Positions 1 to 8,333 of a stretch of DNA of 64,000 nucleotides are shown piece after piece. Under the pieces are notes generated by a model. It searched no databases. It was not told the DNA's origin and was given only the letters and a program-made list of their open reading frames with translations. Every line of letters starts with the position of its first letter. The stretch's first letter is position 1. The DNA comes from JBFXCK01 sp050182275 (GTDB lineage Bacteria; Pseudomonadota; Alphaproteobacteria; SHNJ01): NCBI GenBank assembly GCA_050182275.1, contig JBFXCK010000006.1:27279-91278 (forward strand), in the 5' to 3' direction. The position numbers were made by a program, and so were the translations under genes.

Positions 1-349
1 CGCCGGTCGGCTCGGGAACTTGATCGAAGCCGCCAAACCGGCCGCCGCCGCCATCGCGCCGCGGACGGCGAGGCGCGCCGCCATCGCCGCCAAAACCGCC
101 GCCACCCGGCGTTGCGGTGCTTTCATCGACGTCGAAGATTGATTTTACTTCCAGGCCTTTTTGGCCGTTGCCAATTGTGCAAGTGATAGTGGCGCCCTCG
201 CCTACTTGCCGCAAACCGGCGCGTTCAAGAACGGAGATATGGAGGAACGCATCTCCACCGCCATTGGCGGGACTGACGAAACCAAAACCTTTATTTGCAT
301 TAAACCACTTTACCTGTGCCTTTGTTGGGCTGCCTTCATCCATTGTCAT
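1..349 (-). CDS. Cold-shock domain protein with Gly/Arg-rich tail (partial)
   Basis: The 3' end lies beyond the left edge. Reading leftwards from ATG at 349 gives a cold-shock domain of about 70 residues, seen from the RNP1-type motif KGFGFVSP and the RNP2-like stretch DAFLHISVLE. After it comes a low-complexity tail rich in Gly, Arg and Asp, of the kind that adds nonspecific RNA binding. Proteins of this family are cytoplasmic, bind single-stranded RNA or DNA and melt secondary structure. The CSD sits at the N-terminus as usual, but the tail makes the protein longer than the 65-75 residues of classical Csp. ATG at 343 is an alternative start two codons in. No strong Shine-Dalgarno is visible. 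Confidence 0.88.
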   Translation of the reverse strand, partial: MTMDEGSPTKAQVKWFNANKGFGFVSPANGGGDAFLHISVLERAGLRQVGEGATITCTIGNGQKGLEVKSIFDVDESTATPGGGGFGGDGGAPRRPRRDGGGGRFGGFDQVPEPTG

Positions 350-427
350 AACTAACCACACCTACGCAAAAGTTGAGCCTATGCCCCTTATTATCCGCCG
401 ATACTCAATAAATTGCAACGGGGGTTT

Positions 428-655
428 TTAATTATTGGCCCGGCCGCAGATTCTTCGCAAGGTCAAGGCTTTAACCATTATAACTTCGCGGTCATCAGGG
501 GCTAAGCCATGGTTTGGCGGAAGTTCCGGCCAGCCTTTGGTCAATACTTCGGCTCTAACCGCTTCGGGCATGGCATCCGCTTCTTTGGCAAGCTCGGCCC
601 GGTCTTGCGGCGTTAAAGGGATAAAATAGCAATGCGTGAATAACTCATTAGCCAT
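428..655 (-). CDS. Small hypothetical protein, coupled to cyclophilin gene
   Basis: A 75-residue protein of unknown function. Its ATG at 655 lies inside the last codons of the upstream cyclophilin gene (8-base overlap), so translation is probably coupled. The sequence is soluble and mixed in charge, with an N-terminal half that looks helical (a run around PQDRAELAKEADAMPEAVRA) and no signal peptide or Cys cluster. I do not recognise the family. Support for a real gene is the tight overlap on the same strand and ordinary amino-acid composition; the short length leaves doubt. Confidence 0.5.
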   Translation of the reverse strand: MANELFTHCYFIPLTPQDRAELAKEADAMPEAVRAEVLTKGWPELPPNHGLAPDDREVIMVKALTLRRICGRANN

Positions 656-1220
656 TTTTGCCGGCAGCTTTACCTTTGGTCATTACGTCGGCAGCAATAT
701 TCATTTCGATGATTTTATCAGGTTCATTCACATGGCCATTGTTATAGGTGTCGCCCTTTTTAATTTTATCAACGAATTCCATGCCTTCAATCACGCGACC
801 CCACACGGTGTATTTACCATCCAGCCAGGGAGAGGGTTGGAAGACGATAAAAAATTGGCTATCGCCGCTATCAGGATCATTGGCGCGCGCCATGGAAACC
901 GTGCCGCGGGCATGTTTTTCGTTGGAAAATTCGGCTTTCAATTTTTGGCCTGAACCGCCGGTGCCAGTACCCTTGGGATCGCCGGTTTGCGCCATAAAGC
1001 CGTCAATGACGCGGTGGAAGGTAAGGCCATCATAAAAATGCGCACGCACTAGTTCTTTAATGCGCTTGACATGGGTGGGGGCCGCTTGCGGCAGCAATTC
1101 AATCACCACACGGCCGTCTTTTAATTCAAGGAATAAAGTATTTTCAGGGTCTTTGATATCGGCGGCGGATGCGGTTGATAATGTAGCCATTAATAAAATA
1201 ACTCCTACGAAATAACGCAT
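648..1220 (-). CDS. Cyclophilin-type peptidyl-prolyl cis-trans isomerase, exported
   Basis: A 190-residue cyclophilin. Residues 1-19 form a signal peptide ending in an Ala-x-Ala site (TASAAD), so the enzyme is probably periplasmic. The cyclophilin core follows, with the catalytic motif FHRVIDGFMAQTGDP, the SQFFI strand and the WLDGKYTVWGRV segment that lines the active site. It catalyses cis-trans isomerisation of Xaa-Pro bonds during folding of exported proteins. It is the first gene of a leftward pair with the small downstream ORF; the 132-residue gene upstream ends 8 bases before its start and could be in the same transcript. Length is normal for bacterial PpiA-type proteins. Confidence 0.9.
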   Translation of the reverse strand: MRYFVGVILLMATLSTASAADIKDPENTLFLELKDGRVVIELLPQAAPTHVKRIKELVRAHFYDGLTFHRVIDGFMAQTGDPKGTGTGGSGQKLKAEFSNEKHARGTVSMARANDPDSGDSQFFIVFQPSPWLDGKYTVWGRVIEGMEFVDKIKKGDTYNNGHVNEPDKIIEMNIAADVMTKGKAAGKNG

Positions 1221-1228
1221 GGGATGTC

Positions 1229-1627
1229 CTAACTCTTTTTGGGTTTTTTGAAAGCATTGCTCATGGTGGTCAAGGCCTCATTGTGGCGCTTGCTGGCCGG
1301 GCTGCGCTCGGTCGGCATTTCTTTCCAACCGGCGGCTTTGCCGATTTCTTTATTGGCAGGCGAGGGGTTAAGTGAAATTTGCTCGACAATATCCTCCAGC
1401 ATTTCGGGGCTAATGCCGCCATCGTTGGCGGTGGATTTTTTATTCTTCTGATGTAAAAAGCGCTGCACATGATAGGTGACGGCAGGTTTGCGGAAATTGG
1501 CTAAAAACCCGTCTTCCAACAATTCATCTTCCATGGCCCATTGCAATAACAATTGCACCATTTGACGCGGGTTGCCTTGCGTTTGCTGGAAGGCGGCGTC
1601 GATACGTTCATCAATATATTTGCTCAT
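1229..1627 (-). CDS. Hypothetical protein (132 aa)
   Basis: A soluble, charged protein of unknown function. The N-terminal half is predicted helical with several aromatic and Gln residues (QMVQLLLQWAMEDELL), the middle is polar, and the C-terminus is strongly basic (KKPKKS), which could suit nucleic-acid binding, though that is only inference. No signal peptide or known motif is visible. It lies between the CcmI-like gene and the cyclophilin gene on the same strand with short gaps, so the three may be cotranscribed. Similar small basic-tailed proteins occur in alphaproteobacterial genomes as conserved hypotheticals, but I cannot name a family. Confidence 0.65.
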   Translation of the reverse strand: MSKYIDERIDAAFQQTQGNPRQMVQLLLQWAMEDELLEDGFLANFRKPAVTYHVQRFLHQKNKKSTANDGGISPEMLEDIVEQISLNPSPANKEIGKAAGWKEMPTERSPASKRHNEALTTMSNAFKKPKKS

Positions 1628-1647
1628 GGGGGGATTATAGGGGGAAA

Positions 1648-1836
1648 TTAAGAAACTGGGTAGTCGGCAAATAACGCCAAATCGGGGGAGCCAAAAACCG
1701 CATATAGCGCCCCGCCAATTATTAATAAAGTTAAAAATAACCCCGGGAAAAGCAGGGGTCTAGACTCGATAGCGGGCCAGCTTAATCCGAGAGCGGTTAA
1801 GGCGGACAGCAATAGTAGAATTCCTATAAAAATCAT
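1648..1836 (-). CDS. Short CcmI/CycH-like membrane protein
   Basis: A 62-residue protein made of two hydrophobic segments (about residues 1-19 and 29-48) followed by GSPDLALFADYPVS. That end resembles the N-terminal membrane part of CcmI/CycH, where the second helix is followed by a GSPxLPxxP-type stretch. The periplasmic TPR region of a full CcmI (several hundred residues) is absent and no remnant follows. The gene overlaps the end of ccmF by 4 bases, which fits a role in cytochrome c maturation. It could be a minimal CcmI, a truncated copy, or an unrelated small membrane protein. Confidence 0.6.
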   Translation of the reverse strand: MIFIGILLLLSALTALGLSWPAIESRPLLFPGLFLTLLIIGGALYAVFGSPDLALFADYPVS

Positions 1837-3683
1837 GACTTAAACCGTAATCCTAATAATCCGCCAATCGCCGCAATCAGCATGCCCACCCAAATCCAGG
1901 GAGCTAGCGGGTTGTGATAAAGCCGAAAACTCCATCTTTGATTTTTTCCATCTTGTTCACCCAAGGTGACATAAAGATCGGCAAAGCCATTGGTGTAAAT
2001 TGCCGCTTCAGTGGTCCATCTTTTGCTTGCTGGAAAAAAGCGGCGTTCAGGCGTCAAGCGGGCGACAGGCGATCCGGCACGCGTCACTTCGATAATGGCG
2101 CGTTCGGCCAGATAATTGGGGCCTTCAACTTCCCCCACTTCTTGCAACCGCAAACTATAGCCCGCCAATTGCGCCATTTGTTTTGGTTCTAGGGTAAGGG
2201 TTTTTTGCTGTTGCCAGGCGCTGGAGGCGATCATGCCAAGAACGGCAATGCTCAACCCTACATGAGCAATAGTCATCGGATAAGGCCGTTTTTTTATAAG
2301 AGCGCCCACAATCACCCACAGCGCCAGGGCGATTCCTATTAAGGCAAGCCCGCGATACCTATCATCCAGCATCAACAAAGCGGGCAGGGCCAAGCTTGCA
2401 ATCATCATCAGGCGCAAGTTTTTTTGAATATGGGAGGCGGGCGTTTTACCCCAGGCCAATAATGGCGCGATTCCCATTGCCAGTAATAACGGGATCATCA
2501 GCGGCACAAAGGTAAATTCAAAATAAGGCTGTCCGACCGAAATTTTTTCGCCGCTAAAAATAGGCAAGATTAAAGGATATAAAGTGCCAATCGCAACAAT
2601 AGCAGCGCCGGTGCTTAAGAAAAGATTGTTGATCAGCATCGCCCCTTCGCGGGAGAGCAAGGTAAAAGAGCTTGGGGAGCTGGCCAAATACGGCGCACGC
2701 TTGGCATAGAGACCAAAAGCGATTATCAGCGCCAGCGCGATGAGCAATAAAATATACATCCCGCGCCATGGATCATTGGCGAAGGCATGCACCGAAATTA
2801 AAATGCCGGATCGCACCAGAAAAGTTCCCAGTAAACTGAAGGCAAAAGTGAGAATGGCTAATAGCAATGTCCACGAATTCAGGGCCTTACGTTTTTCGGT
2901 GACAATCACCGAATGCAATAAAGCAGTACCCAAGAGCCAGGGCATGAGCGCCGCATTTTCCACCGGATCCCAAAACCACCAGCCGCCCCATCCCAATTCG
3001 TAATAAGCCCACCAGCTTCCTAAGGTAAGGCCGGCAGTTAAAAAGGCCCAGGCCAATATTACCCAGGGCCGCATGATGCTTGCCCAATTACCGGCTTTTT
3101 TTCCAAGGCTTAAAGCGCCAAGCGCCACGGCAAAGCTGGCGGCGAAGCCGACATAGCCTAAATATAACAGCGGCGGGTGGAAGGCGAGGCCGGGGTCTTG
3201 CAATAATGGATTTAATTCCAGCGCTTCTAAAACCGGCGGCCAAATGCGTAAGAAAGGATTGGAGGTGGCGATGATAAATAATAAGAATCCGGCGCCTAGC
3301 CAGCCAAATATGCGCAAAGTGCGCATTCTTAAGCGGACATTTTCAAAAGGCGTGGTGATGGCGAAAAGCGCGCCGAATAAAGCCAGCACCCACACCCATA
3401 ACAGCATCGAACCTTCGTGATTGCCCCATACTCCGGTAATCTTATACAGCAGCGGAATAAGGCTATGGCCATTTTCCGCTACATGCAGCACGCTGAAATC
3501 GCCTTTGATATGCGCTCCCATCAAAATAAGAAACGCCAGGGTAATAAGCAAAAATTGAGCTAAAGCGGCATGGATTATCAGCCGGTAGCGCAAAATCAGG
3601 AAAAACCCGCCCGGAATTACGGCCTGCCAAAAGGCGGCCACCAACGCCAGCAATAAACAAAAATGACCAACTTCAATAATCAT
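1833..3683 (-). CDS. ccmF: Cytochrome c-type biogenesis protein CcmF (heme lyase)
   Basis: A 616-residue polytopic inner-membrane protein of the heme-handling protein family. The tryptophan-rich WWD signature is present (WGGWWFWDPVEN), as are several conserved His positions in hydrophobic segments (for example WGNHEGSMLLWVWVL near residue 87 and LLHSVIV after the WWD motif). CcmF, with CcmH and CcmI, ligates heme from holo-CcmE to apocytochrome c at the periplasmic face. It is slightly shorter than the usual 640-660 residues. The rest of the ccm operon (ccmE, ccmG, ccmH) is not in the window; only the short CcmI-like gene follows. ATG at 3683 is 29 bases from the divergent hydrolase gene. Confidence 0.95.
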   Translation of the reverse strand: MIIEVGHFCLLLALVAAFWQAVIPGGFFLILRYRLIIHAALAQFLLITLAFLILMGAHIKGDFSVLHVAENGHSLIPLLYKITGVWGNHEGSMLLWVWVLALFGALFAITTPFENVRLRMRTLRIFGWLGAGFLLFIIATSNPFLRIWPPVLEALELNPLLQDPGLAFHPPLLYLGYVGFAASFAVALGALSLGKKAGNWASIMRPWVILAWAFLTAGLTLGSWWAYYELGWGGWWFWDPVENAALMPWLLGTALLHSVIVTEKRKALNSWTLLLAILTFAFSLLGTFLVRSGILISVHAFANDPWRGMYILLLIALALIIAFGLYAKRAPYLASSPSSFTLLSREGAMLINNLFLSTGAAIVAIGTLYPLILPIFSGEKISVGQPYFEFTFVPLMIPLLLAMGIAPLLAWGKTPASHIQKNLRLMMIASLALPALLMLDDRYRGLALIGIALALWVIVGALIKKRPYPMTIAHVGLSIAVLGMIASSAWQQQKTLTLEPKQMAQLAGYSLRLQEVGEVEGPNYLAERAIIEVTRAGSPVARLTPERRFFPASKRWTTEAAIYTNGFADLYVTLGEQDGKNQRWSFRLYHNPLAPWIWVGMLIAAIGGLLGLRFKS

Positions 3684-3712
3684 AATTTATGATATAAAAC
3701 GATTTATATTCA

Positions 3713-4636
3713 ATGACCATCCTATTTACCCATGAAGACGGAGTTTTGCACGATCCGGGGCCGGGCCACCCCGAACGGATAGAGCGCCTGCGCCAAATTT
3801 GGCAAATATTCGAGGAAGCGCCCTTTGCCGATTTCCCGCGCGGCAATGTTCCTTTGGCCAGTGCCGAACAGCTTAAACGCGCGCATGATGCGGCCTATGT
3901 CGATCAATTATTAGCGCTTTCTGTTCCGGAAGAAGGTTTAGCAATTGATGGCGATACTTTTTTATCGCTTAGAACTATTCAAGCCGCCCGCCGCGCCGCT
4001 GGCGCTGTGATTGCAGCGGTGGATGCAGTGATGGACGGCCAGGAGAAAACCGCTTTTATCGCCATGCGTCCGCCCGGCCATCACGCCGAAAAAAGCCGTG
4101 CTTGCGGCTTTTGCTTTTTCAACAATGTAGCGGTGGGGGCGGCGCACGCTTTGGCTCAATACAATCTTTCCCGCCTTGCGATTGTCGATTTCGATGTGCA
4201 TCACGGCAATGGCACACAAGACATTTTTTGGAATGAGCCAAAGGTTTTTTACGCTTCCACTCATCAAGGCGGAATTTTCCCGGGCACGGGGTGGGAGGAT
4301 GAAAAAGGCGTTGGTAATATATTGAATGTTCCTTTACCCGGTGGAACCAATGGTACAATGTTTCGTGAGACATATAAGAAAATCATTTTCCCTGCGCTCG
4401 ACACCTTTAAGCCGGAATTGCTTTTTATCTCGGCCGGTTTTGATGCGCATCGCAATGACCCGCTAGCCTCTTTATTGCTGGATACAGAAGATTTTTATTG
4501 GGTTACCCAAGAATTGGTAAAAACCGCTAAACGCCACGCCCAGGGGCGGGTGGTCAGCACCTTAGAGGGCGGCTATGATTTAACGGCTTTAGGCCAAAGC
4601 GTGGCGGCGCATGTGAAGGCTTTAAGCGGCTTTTAG
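3713..4636 (+). CDS. Histone deacetylase family (AcuC/HdaH-like) metallohydrolase
   Basis: A 307-residue class II-type HDAC-family amidohydrolase. The His pair that acts in catalysis is in PPGHHAEKSRACGFCFFNN (His123-His124), zinc ligands are Asp161 and His163 in VDFDVHHGNGTQDIF, and the third Asp ligand is in SAGFDAHRNDP. Bacterial members remove acetyl or similar acyl groups from lysine or from small amides such as acetylpolyamines; the substrate here cannot be told. The gene is divergent from ccmF and is followed at a short distance by xseB-ispA-tlyA, an arrangement common in alphaproteobacteria. Length is typical and all key residues are present. Confidence 0.92.
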   Translation: MTILFTHEDGVLHDPGPGHPERIERLRQIWQIFEEAPFADFPRGNVPLASAEQLKRAHDAAYVDQLLALSVPEEGLAIDGDTFLSLRTIQAARRAAGAVIAAVDAVMDGQEKTAFIAMRPPGHHAEKSRACGFCFFNNVAVGAAHALAQYNLSRLAIVDFDVHHGNGTQDIFWNEPKVFYASTHQGGIFPGTGWEDEKGVGNILNVPLPGGTNGTMFRETYKKIIFPALDTFKPELLFISAGFDAHRNDPLASLLLDTEDFYWVTQELVKTAKRHAQGRVVSTLEGGYDLTALGQSVAAHVKALSGF

Positions 4637-4697
4637 AGCTTTTGCTTGCCGATTCCCCTGCAAATCGCTAGAGTGCGGGCCATTCTTAGGGGTGTTC

Positions 4698-4955
4698 ATG
4701 GGTAATCCAAAAACCAATAGCAAAGTTGCTGAAACGGCTGGGCTTAGCTTTGAGCAAGCCATGGAAGAGCTGGAAAAGATTGTCCGCAGGCTCGAACAAG
4801 GCCAAAGCAAGCTGGAAGACGCCATTAGCGACTATGAACGCGGTGTCGCCTTAAAAAAACATTGCGAAGACCGCTTGCGTGAGGCACAACTAAAAGTTGA
4901 TAAAATCTCCATCGGTAATGATGGCAAAGTTTCTCTCACCAATTTCGATTCTTAA
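4698..4955 (+). CDS. xseB: Exodeoxyribonuclease VII small subunit
   Basis: An 85-residue protein with the XseB pattern: SFEQAMEELEKIVRRLEQG, then a helical LEDAISDYERG segment and a C-terminal helix (HCEDRLREAQLKVDKI). XseB forms multimeric helical bundles around XseA, and the complex degrades single-stranded DNA from both ends to oligonucleotides. I place the start at ATG 4698 because AGGGG at 4688-4692 is then 5 bases away; GTG at 4692 in the same frame would overlap this ribosome binding site. It precedes ispA by 5 bases, the usual order. xseA is not in the window. Confidence 0.93.
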   Translation: MGNPKTNSKVAETAGLSFEQAMEELEKIVRRLEQGQSKLEDAISDYERGVALKKHCEDRLREAQLKVDKISIGNDGKVSLTNFDS

Positions 4956-4960
4956 AACCA

Positions 4961-5848
4961 ATGAGCACCTTACAAGATTCTTTGAGCAAAATCGCCGCGC
5001 ATGTGACCGAGGCGATGGATAGTTTGATTCCACACGCTGACGGCGCCGAAGGCAAACTCTATGAAGCCATGCGCTATGCCGCGACCGGCGGCGGAAAACG
5101 CATGCGCCCCTTTTTGGTGATGAATAGCGCCGCTTTATTTGGCGTCAATGAATCGGCGGCGTTGCGGGTAGCAGCAGCCGTGGAATTCACCCATGCGTAT
5201 TCCCTGATTCACGATGATTTACCGGCGATGGATAATAGTTATTTGCGCCGTGGCCGGCCAACGACGCATATTAAATTCGGCGAGGCTTTGGCGATTTTGG
5301 CGGGTGATGCGCTGCAAGCCTTGGCCTATACGGTTTTAAGCGATCCCGATATTCATCCTGATCCGATGGTGCGCGCCTCGCTCATGCAACGTTTGGCGCA
5401 TGCCGCCGGCGGGCGCGGCATGGTGGGTGGTCAAACCATCGATCTTTTCTCGGCCAGCCGCGATATGGATGTGAATGAAGTCGTGCGGATGCAGCGCTTA
5501 AAAACCGGGGAATTATTCGCCTTTTCTTGCGAATCCGGCGCAATTTTGGGCAAGACGCAAGGCCGGGCGCGGCAATCGCTGCAGGCCTATGCCTATGATC
5601 TGGGCGTTGCTTTCCAAATCACCGACGATATTTTAGACGCCAAAGGCAGCACGGCTGAAACCGGAAAATCGGTTGGGCTGGATAAGGCCGCTAATAAGCC
5701 CAACTTCGTTTCGCTGCTTGGGATGGAGCGGGCGCGAATGCAGGCGGAAATTCTTTCCAATCAGGCGGTTAAACATTTAGACATGTTCGATGAGCGCGCC
5801 GATCCCATGCGCGAGCTCGCGCGTTATGCGATCGACCGTAAATTATAA
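4961..5848 (+). CDS. ispA: Polyprenyl diphosphate synthase (farnesyl/geranylgeranyl type)
   Basis: A 295-residue all-helical trans-prenyltransferase. The first Asp-rich motif is HDDLPAMDNSYLRRGRPT, the form with two extra residues typical of bacterial type II farnesyl diphosphate synthases; the second is DDILD near residue 225. The enzyme condenses IPP with DMAPP and GPP in the cytoplasm to make farnesyl diphosphate for quinones, undecaprenol and hopanoids. It lies between xseB and tlyA, separated by 5 and 6 bases, so the three are almost certainly one transcript. The dxs gene that often sits between ispA and tlyA in alphaproteobacteria is missing here. Confidence 0.93.
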   Translation: MSTLQDSLSKIAAHVTEAMDSLIPHADGAEGKLYEAMRYAATGGGKRMRPFLVMNSAALFGVNESAALRVAAAVEFTHAYSLIHDDLPAMDNSYLRRGRPTTHIKFGEALAILAGDALQALAYTVLSDPDIHPDPMVRASLMQRLAHAAGGRGMVGGQTIDLFSASRDMDVNEVVRMQRLKTGELFAFSCESGAILGKTQGRARQSLQAYAYDLGVAFQITDDILDAKGSTAETGKSVGLDKAANKPNFVSLLGMERARMQAEILSNQAVKHLDMFDERADPMRELARYAIDRKL

Positions 5849-5854
5849 TTTATT

Positions 5855-6598
5855 GTGGCCGGCGGCAAAAAACGTCTTGATCTTGTGCTGGTAGAGCGTG
5901 GCCTGGCGCCCAGCCGTACTATAGCCCAAGGCCTAATTTTAGCCGGAAAAGTTTTAAGCGAAACCAAGCGCCTGGATAAGCCGGGGCAGTTGGTTGATGA
6001 CGCAATCGCCCTTACCGTCAAAGAAAAAGAGCATCCGTGGGTTTCGCGCGGCGGCGTGAAATTAAACTATGCGCTTGATCATTTTCGTATTGATGTCAAA
6101 GATGCCGTTGGCCTCGATATAGGCGCTTCGACCGGCGGCTTTACCGATGTTTTGCTAAGCCGCGGCGCTGCCAAGGTTTATGCGATTGATGTGGGGCATA
6201 ACCAATTGGATTGGAAACTGCGCCAAGATCCACGCGTTATTGCGCAGGAAGGCGTTAATGCCCGTTATCTAACGGAAGAAAACGTGCCGGAAGCGGTCGA
6301 TATTATTGTATGCGACGTGAGCTTTATCAGCCTAACTTTGGCGCTGCCGGCAGCGCTTAAATTCGCCAAAAAAGGCGCATGGCTGGCAGCGTTGATTAAG
6401 CCGCAATTTGAAGTAGGCAAAGAAAATGTCGGCAAGGGCGGGATTGTGCGCGATCCTTCCTTGCATCAAGAAGTTTGCCGGAAAATCGAAAATTGGCTGA
6501 CGTCGCTGCAAGATTGGAGAATCGAAGGCATTATCGACAGCCCGATTACCGGTACGGATGGAAATAAAGAATTTTTGCTAACCGCGCGGAAAATTTAG
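5855..6598 (+). CDS. tlyA: TlyA family rRNA methyltransferase / S4-domain protein
   Basis: A 247-residue protein with an N-terminal S4 RNA-binding domain (KKRLDLVLVERGLAPSRTIA) and a C-terminal FtsJ-like Rossmann methyltransferase domain with the SAM motif GLDIGASTGGFTDVLL. TlyA proteins 2'-O-methylate cytidines in 16S and/or 23S rRNA; older annotations call them hemolysin A. The start is GTG at 5855, six bases after the ispA stop, giving MAGGKKRLDL. The gene is convergent with sppA and the stop regions overlap by four bases (6595-6598). The KPQFEVG motif of the family is present near residue 187. Confidence 0.92.
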   Translation: MAGGKKRLDLVLVERGLAPSRTIAQGLILAGKVLSETKRLDKPGQLVDDAIALTVKEKEHPWVSRGGVKLNYALDHFRIDVKDAVGLDIGASTGGFTDVLLSRGAAKVYAIDVGHNQLDWKLRQDPRVIAQEGVNARYLTEENVPEAVDIIVCDVSFISLTLALPAALKFAKKGAWLAALIKPQFEVGKENVGKGGIVRDPSLHQEVCRKIENWLTSLQDWRIEGIIDSPITGTDGNKEFLLTARKI

Positions 6599-8328
6599 CG
6601 CAAAATAAAGGGCGCTAATCTTGCCTGTTTGCCCTGCGTTTGCAAGTTTGTCAGCCAATAAGGCAAGCCCATATTCAATAATGGATTGCCGCCTTTTAAG
6701 AGGGCCACAATTTCTTCCAAGGGCGATTCTTCCCGCGGGTAGGTAATAAATTCCACCGGCTCATTTTCTTGTAAAGCCAAGGCGGTGCGTACTTCTTGCA
6801 AAGCGCCTTGCCAGCCATCGGTGCGGTCGATCAATTTATGTTCCTTGGCTTGAGCGCCGCTCCATACCCGCCCCTGCGCCGCTTGATCGGCTTCCTCGAG
6901 GGAAATTTTACGGCTTTCCGCGACTTTGCCGAGGAAATCCTGGTAACTGGTTTCAATCCATTCGGTCAAGCGGGCGTAGGCGGCCGGGGAAAAATCCTGG
7001 GTCGGCGACCACATATCGGCGTTATCGCCGATTTTGATGCGGCCGATATTTACATCCAACTTCTCCGCCAATTTACCGCCGATAATTTTGCCGCCAATCA
7101 CCCCGATTGAACCGGTGATCGTGCCGCGCTGGGCGACAATGCGCTCGGCGCCTAGGGCCACGAAATAACCGCCCGAAGCCGCCACATCGCCCATCGAGGC
7201 GATGATGGGCTTATTTTTCTTCCGCGCTTTTTGCAACGCCGCCCAAACTGTGTCGGAAGCGACATAAGATCCGCCGGGGCTATCGATGCGTAAAACAAGC
7301 GCATCGATGGAATCATTTTCCACGGCTTCGTTAATTGCTTCAACTAAGCTATCGGCCCCTATATGCGATCCGCCGCGCCAGGGCGGCGAAAAATCGCTTA
7401 CCCCACGGCTAATTTCGCCGACCGTATAAATTAGGGCGACTTGTTTGGCCAAGCGCCGGCTGGGCAAGGCATCTTTATAATCCGCCAAATTAATACAAGT
7501 GGGAGCGCGCTTATTGTCGGGGCAGGCGGTTTCTTTCAAATCGGTGACGTAGCCCAATTTATCAACCAGTTTTTTCTTTACCGCCGCCTGGGCGCTTAAG
7601 GGCGCATTATCAATGGCATGGCGCAATTCTTGCGGCGGTAGTCCGCGCCCTTTTGCCATATCTTGTATGCGTTGTTCAAACATATCGCTGGCCAGGCTTT
7701 CCATGCTCAACCGGTCGCTGGGGGTGAAGTTTCTTTCGGTCAGAAAATTCATCGCAGTTTTAAATTTGCCGCGGGCGACAAAGCTGGGCGTGATGCCGAT
7801 TTTATCCAACAGCCCGCGTAAAAAAGGAATTTCAATCGATACGCCCAACACGCCCCAATCGCCGGAGGGTTGCAGCCAAATTTGATCGAAGGCGGTCGCT
7901 AAATAATAAGCGCCCGGATTGGCGCCTTCGGCCCCCAGCGTGTCGGCGAAGGCATAGGCGAATTTGCCGCCCTCGCGGAAGCGCAAAATAGCTTCGCGTA
8001 AATCCTGGGTGCGGGCATTGCCCAAATCGCCCGAATCAAGCCGCATGACAATGCCCTTCACGCGCTTGTCTTTGGCGGCGCGGTCAAGGGCGGTGATAGC
8101 TTCGATGAAAGACAGGGGCGGGTTTTCCAGCCAGGTTAATAAGGAATGGCGGCCGGTATATTCGGGCAAGCCATCGTTCAGATCATAGGTAAGAACCACC
8201 TCATTCGGCAGCGTTCTTAATTGGTGGCGGTAAATAAGGCCGCTGATAAATCCCACCAGCGAACTTATCAGCACGGCGGCGCCGATGAAAATGCAAATAC
8301 CTTTTAATAAGCGAAGGAAAATTTTCAT
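6595..8328 (-). CDS. sppA: Signal peptide peptidase SppA, 67 kDa type
   Basis: A 577-residue inner-membrane serine protease of family S49 with two tandem peptidase domains. One N-terminal membrane helix (about residues 11-33) anchors it with the domains in the periplasm. The catalytic Lys is Lys190 in ARGKFKTAMNFLTE in the first domain and the nucleophile is Ser385 in GDVAASGGYFV in the second, as in the E. coli enzyme. It degrades signal peptides left in the membrane. It is just downstream of fabI (5-base gap), so the two are probably cotranscribed. Length matches the long 67K form and no key residue is missing. Confidence 0.94.
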   Translation of the reverse strand: MKIFLRLLKGICIFIGAAVLISSLVGFISGLIYRHQLRTLPNEVVLTYDLNDGLPEYTGRHSLLTWLENPPLSFIEAITALDRAAKDKRVKGIVMRLDSGDLGNARTQDLREAILRFREGGKFAYAFADTLGAEGANPGAYYLATAFDQIWLQPSGDWGVLGVSIEIPFLRGLLDKIGITPSFVARGKFKTAMNFLTERNFTPSDRLSMESLASDMFEQRIQDMAKGRGLPPQELRHAIDNAPLSAQAAVKKKLVDKLGYVTDLKETACPDNKRAPTCINLADYKDALPSRRLAKQVALIYTVGEISRGVSDFSPPWRGGSHIGADSLVEAINEAVENDSIDALVLRIDSPGGSYVASDTVWAALQKARKKNKPIIASMGDVAASGGYFVALGAERIVAQRGTITGSIGVIGGKIIGGKLAEKLDVNIGRIKIGDNADMWSPTQDFSPAAYARLTEWIETSYQDFLGKVAESRKISLEEADQAAQGRVWSGAQAKEHKLIDRTDGWQGALQEVRTALALQENEPVEFITYPREESPLEEIVALLKGGNPLLNMGLPYWLTNLQTQGKQARLAPFILR

Positions 8329-8333
8329 TCGCT

